From contig JALUKO010000304.1 in assembly GCA_027056525.1 (NCBI GenBank), positions 1-7,550 on the forward strand: DNA of 7,550 bases, read 5' to 3'. Shown piece after piece: positions 6,601 through 7,550 of this stretch. Each line of letters opens with the position of its first letter. Position 1 is the first letter of the stretch. This stretch comes from Helicobacteraceae bacterium. GTDB taxonomy: Bacteria > Campylobacterota > Campylobacteria > Campylobacterales > Sulfurimonadaceae. Below the pieces are notes generated by a model. It worked only from the letters and a program-made list of their open reading frames with translations. It made no database searches and had not been told where the DNA came from. A program made the position numbers and the translations under genes.

Positions 6601-7431
6601 ATGAAAATAGAGCTTGCTGAAAAATATGGTTTTTGTTTCGGTGTGAAACGTGCTATAAAAATAGCAGAAGAAAATAAAAACTCTGCAACCTATGGTCCGT
6701 TGATTCACAACTCCAAAGAGATCGCAAGACTTGATAAAGATTTTAAAGTTGGTCTTGTGGAAGACTTTAAAGCATTTGGATCAGGTGAGAGGGCAATCGT
6801 TAGAACTCACGGTATAGTCAAAGATGAGCTCAAAGCACTGCAAGATTCAGGGGTTGATGTTGTGGATGCCACATGTCCTTTTGTGACAAAACCTCAAGAG
6901 ATCGCTCAGGAGATGAGTGAAAAGGGATATAGTGTTGTTATCTTTGGAGATGAGGCACACCCTGAGATCAAGGGTGTCAAATCGTATGCAACACATGGTG
7001 CTTTTGTAGTGACCTGTGTAGAAGAACTTGAAAAAATAAAACTGCATGAGCATATTGCCCTTATAGCACAAACCACGAGAAAAGTGGAAGATTATATGGA
7101 GATAGCCAACTATCTCATTCCCCGCTATAAAGAGGTAAGAGTTTTCAACACTATATGCAATGCGACATTTGAAAACCAAGATGCCGTTCGTAAGATATCT
7201 AAACAGGCGGATATTATGATAATTATCGGTGGAAAGAACTCTTCAAATACTAAACAGCTTTTTAGTATTGCCAAAGATAATTGTACGGACAGTTATCACA
7301 TAGAAGATGAAAATGATCTCAGTTATGAGTGGTTTGATGGAAAAACATTTTGCGGTATCAGCGCAGGTGCTTCGACTCCGGATTGGATTATTCAAAATGT
7401 TGTAGATTCTATCGAAAAAAATTGTGTATAA
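6601..7431 (+). CDS. ispH: 4-hydroxy-3-methylbut-2-enyl diphosphate reductase
   Basis: IspH (LytB) is the last enzyme of the MEP pathway. It is an iron-sulfur enzyme that reductively dehydroxylates HMBPP to IPP and DMAPP, the precursors of quinone side chains and undecaprenyl phosphate. The 276 residues cover the whole family core; E. coli IspH is longer at the C terminus. The three cluster cysteines are C12 (GFCFGVKRAI), C92 (VDATCPFV) and C186 (NTICNATFENQ). Substrate-site residues are also present: H36 (GPLIHN), H70 (RTHG), H120 with the acid E122 (DEAHPEIKG), T158-T159 (QTTRK), S214-S215-N216 (KNSSNTKQL) and S258 (SAGASTP). Its start is ATG 6601 with AGGA at 6590-6593, overlapping the aroA stop TAG 6589-6591. 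The 9-nt gap to aroA means it is almost certainly cotranscribed. No terminator is visible after it. Confidence 0.97.
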   Translation: MKIELAEKYGFCFGVKRAIKIAEENKNSATYGPLIHNSKEIARLDKDFKVGLVEDFKAFGSGERAIVRTHGIVKDELKALQDSGVDVVDATCPFVTKPQEIAQEMSEKGYSVVIFGDEAHPEIKGVKSYATHGAFVVTCVEELEKIKLHEHIALIAQTTRKVEDYMEIANYLIPRYKEVRVFNTICNATFENQDAVRKISKQADIMIIIGGKNSSNTKQLFSIAKDNCTDSYHIEDENDLSYEWFDGKTFCGISAGASTPDWIIQNVVDSIEKNCV

Positions 7432-7544
7432 TAGTTAATAATATATATTAATAATAATAGTAGCATGGGAATTTAAACTAAAAGAAATATTCAACTGCAT
7501 GTGGTAAATTAATGGAATGAATAGCTATTTAAGAGGAAACCATA
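7427..7544 (+). promoter_or_regulatory. AT-rich leader region downstream of ispH, with candidate promoter
   Basis: TATAAT at 7427-7432 overlaps the ispH stop codon and could be a -10 box, with a transcript starting near 7439. Just after it, TTAATA (7435-7440) and TATTAA (7446-7451) form an A/T-only inverted repeat around a 5-nt spacer. It has no G/C stem or T tract, so it does not look like an intrinsic terminator. A 10-bp palindrome AATAGCTATT lies at 7520-7529, close to the Shine-Dalgarno at 7532-7537. No open frame of useful length occupies the region. It reads as the untranslated leader of the next gene, though read-through from the operon is also possible. Confidence 0.35.
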
Positions 7545-7550
7545 TTGTTA
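7532..7550 (+). CDS. Shine-Dalgarno and probable first codons of the next gene (rpsA expected from synteny)
   Basis: AGAGGA (7532-7537) is followed after 7 nt by TTG at 7545-7547 and then one more codon before the window ends. Spacing and Shine-Dalgarno strength match the two other TTG starts here (pheS and the transglycosylase). An ATG just beyond the window edge would be too far from this site. In related Campylobacterota I recall rpsA, for ribosomal protein S1, following ispH; identity cannot be tested from two codons. The coordinates include the ribosome binding site; the coding part would begin at 7545. Confidence 0.35.

Noticed and set aside
6847..7179. 110-codon open frame on the minus strand inside ispH, and other antisense frames inside pheT, aroA and the transglycosylase gene
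   Set aside because: They lie fully opposite genes with complete sets of active-site motifs. Their translations show no recognisable domain and they lack ribosome binding sites of note.
7435..7451. A/T-only inverted repeat after ispH as an operon terminator
   Set aside because: The stem is six A/T pairs and no T tract follows, so it would be too weak for intrinsic termination.
7465..7520. Three minimal frames in the leader (ATG-GGA-ATT-TAA at 7465, ATG-TGG-TAA at 7499, ATG-GAA-TGA at 7512)
   Set aside because: Such short start-stop pairs are expected by chance in AT-rich DNA, and none has a clear Shine-Dalgarno.
1..7550. Search for tRNA or rRNA genes, CRISPR repeats, insertion sequences, integrase sites, toxin-antitoxin or defence genes
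   Set aside because: All gaps are short (16, 23, 125, 9 and about 113 nt) and none holds a cloverleaf, repeated unit or transposase fragment. Every long frame is assigned to a housekeeping gene.

Overview
The window is AT-rich housekeeping DNA, most likely from a Campylobacterota (epsilonproteobacterial) chromosome, perhaps a Sulfurimonas/Sulfurovum-type organism. The evidence is the gene order HIT protein – pheS – pheT – aroA – ispH, which I recall (with rpsA next) from Campylobacter and relatives, and the character of the proteins, especially a PheT whose B3/4 domain has the divergent form I remember from Campylobacter. The assignment comes from recognition, not from a search.

Layout, left to right. 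Positions 1-306 carry the C-terminal end of an OsmC-family protein on the + strand. It converges on a two-gene minus-strand unit: a HIT-family hydrolase (1869 to 1513) followed after 23 nt by an MltC-type lytic transglycosylase (1489 to 323). That unit ends in a probable intrinsic terminator whose stem overlaps the last codons of the transglycosylase gene. A 125-nt gap (1870-1994) separates the HIT gene from the divergent pheS and holds a TATAAT-type promoter element in each direction. From 1995 to 7431 runs a tightly packed + strand operon: pheS and pheT (both subunits of phenylalanyl-tRNA synthetase), aroA (EPSP synthase) and ispH (HMBPP reductase). The pheS/pheT and pheT/aroA junctions are 4-nt ATGA overlaps, and aroA and ispH are 9 nt apart with the ispH Shine-Dalgarno overlapping the aroA stop. 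The last 119 nt are noncoding, AT-rich leader-like sequence. They end in a good Shine-Dalgarno and a TTG codon, probably the start of the next gene, which would be rpsA by synteny.

Together the operon links phenylalanine use in translation (PheST), the shikimate route that makes phenylalanine (AroA) and isoprenoid precursor synthesis (IspH). There is no mobile element, CRISPR array, RNA gene or defence system. I do not see a previously undescribed system here. The observation most worth following is that the PheT editing domain has lost the recognisable post-transfer editing signature. Lesser points are an 11-residue aromatic repeat in the transglycosylase, two TTG starts, a mixed active-site loop in AroA and the architecture of the intergenic regions.
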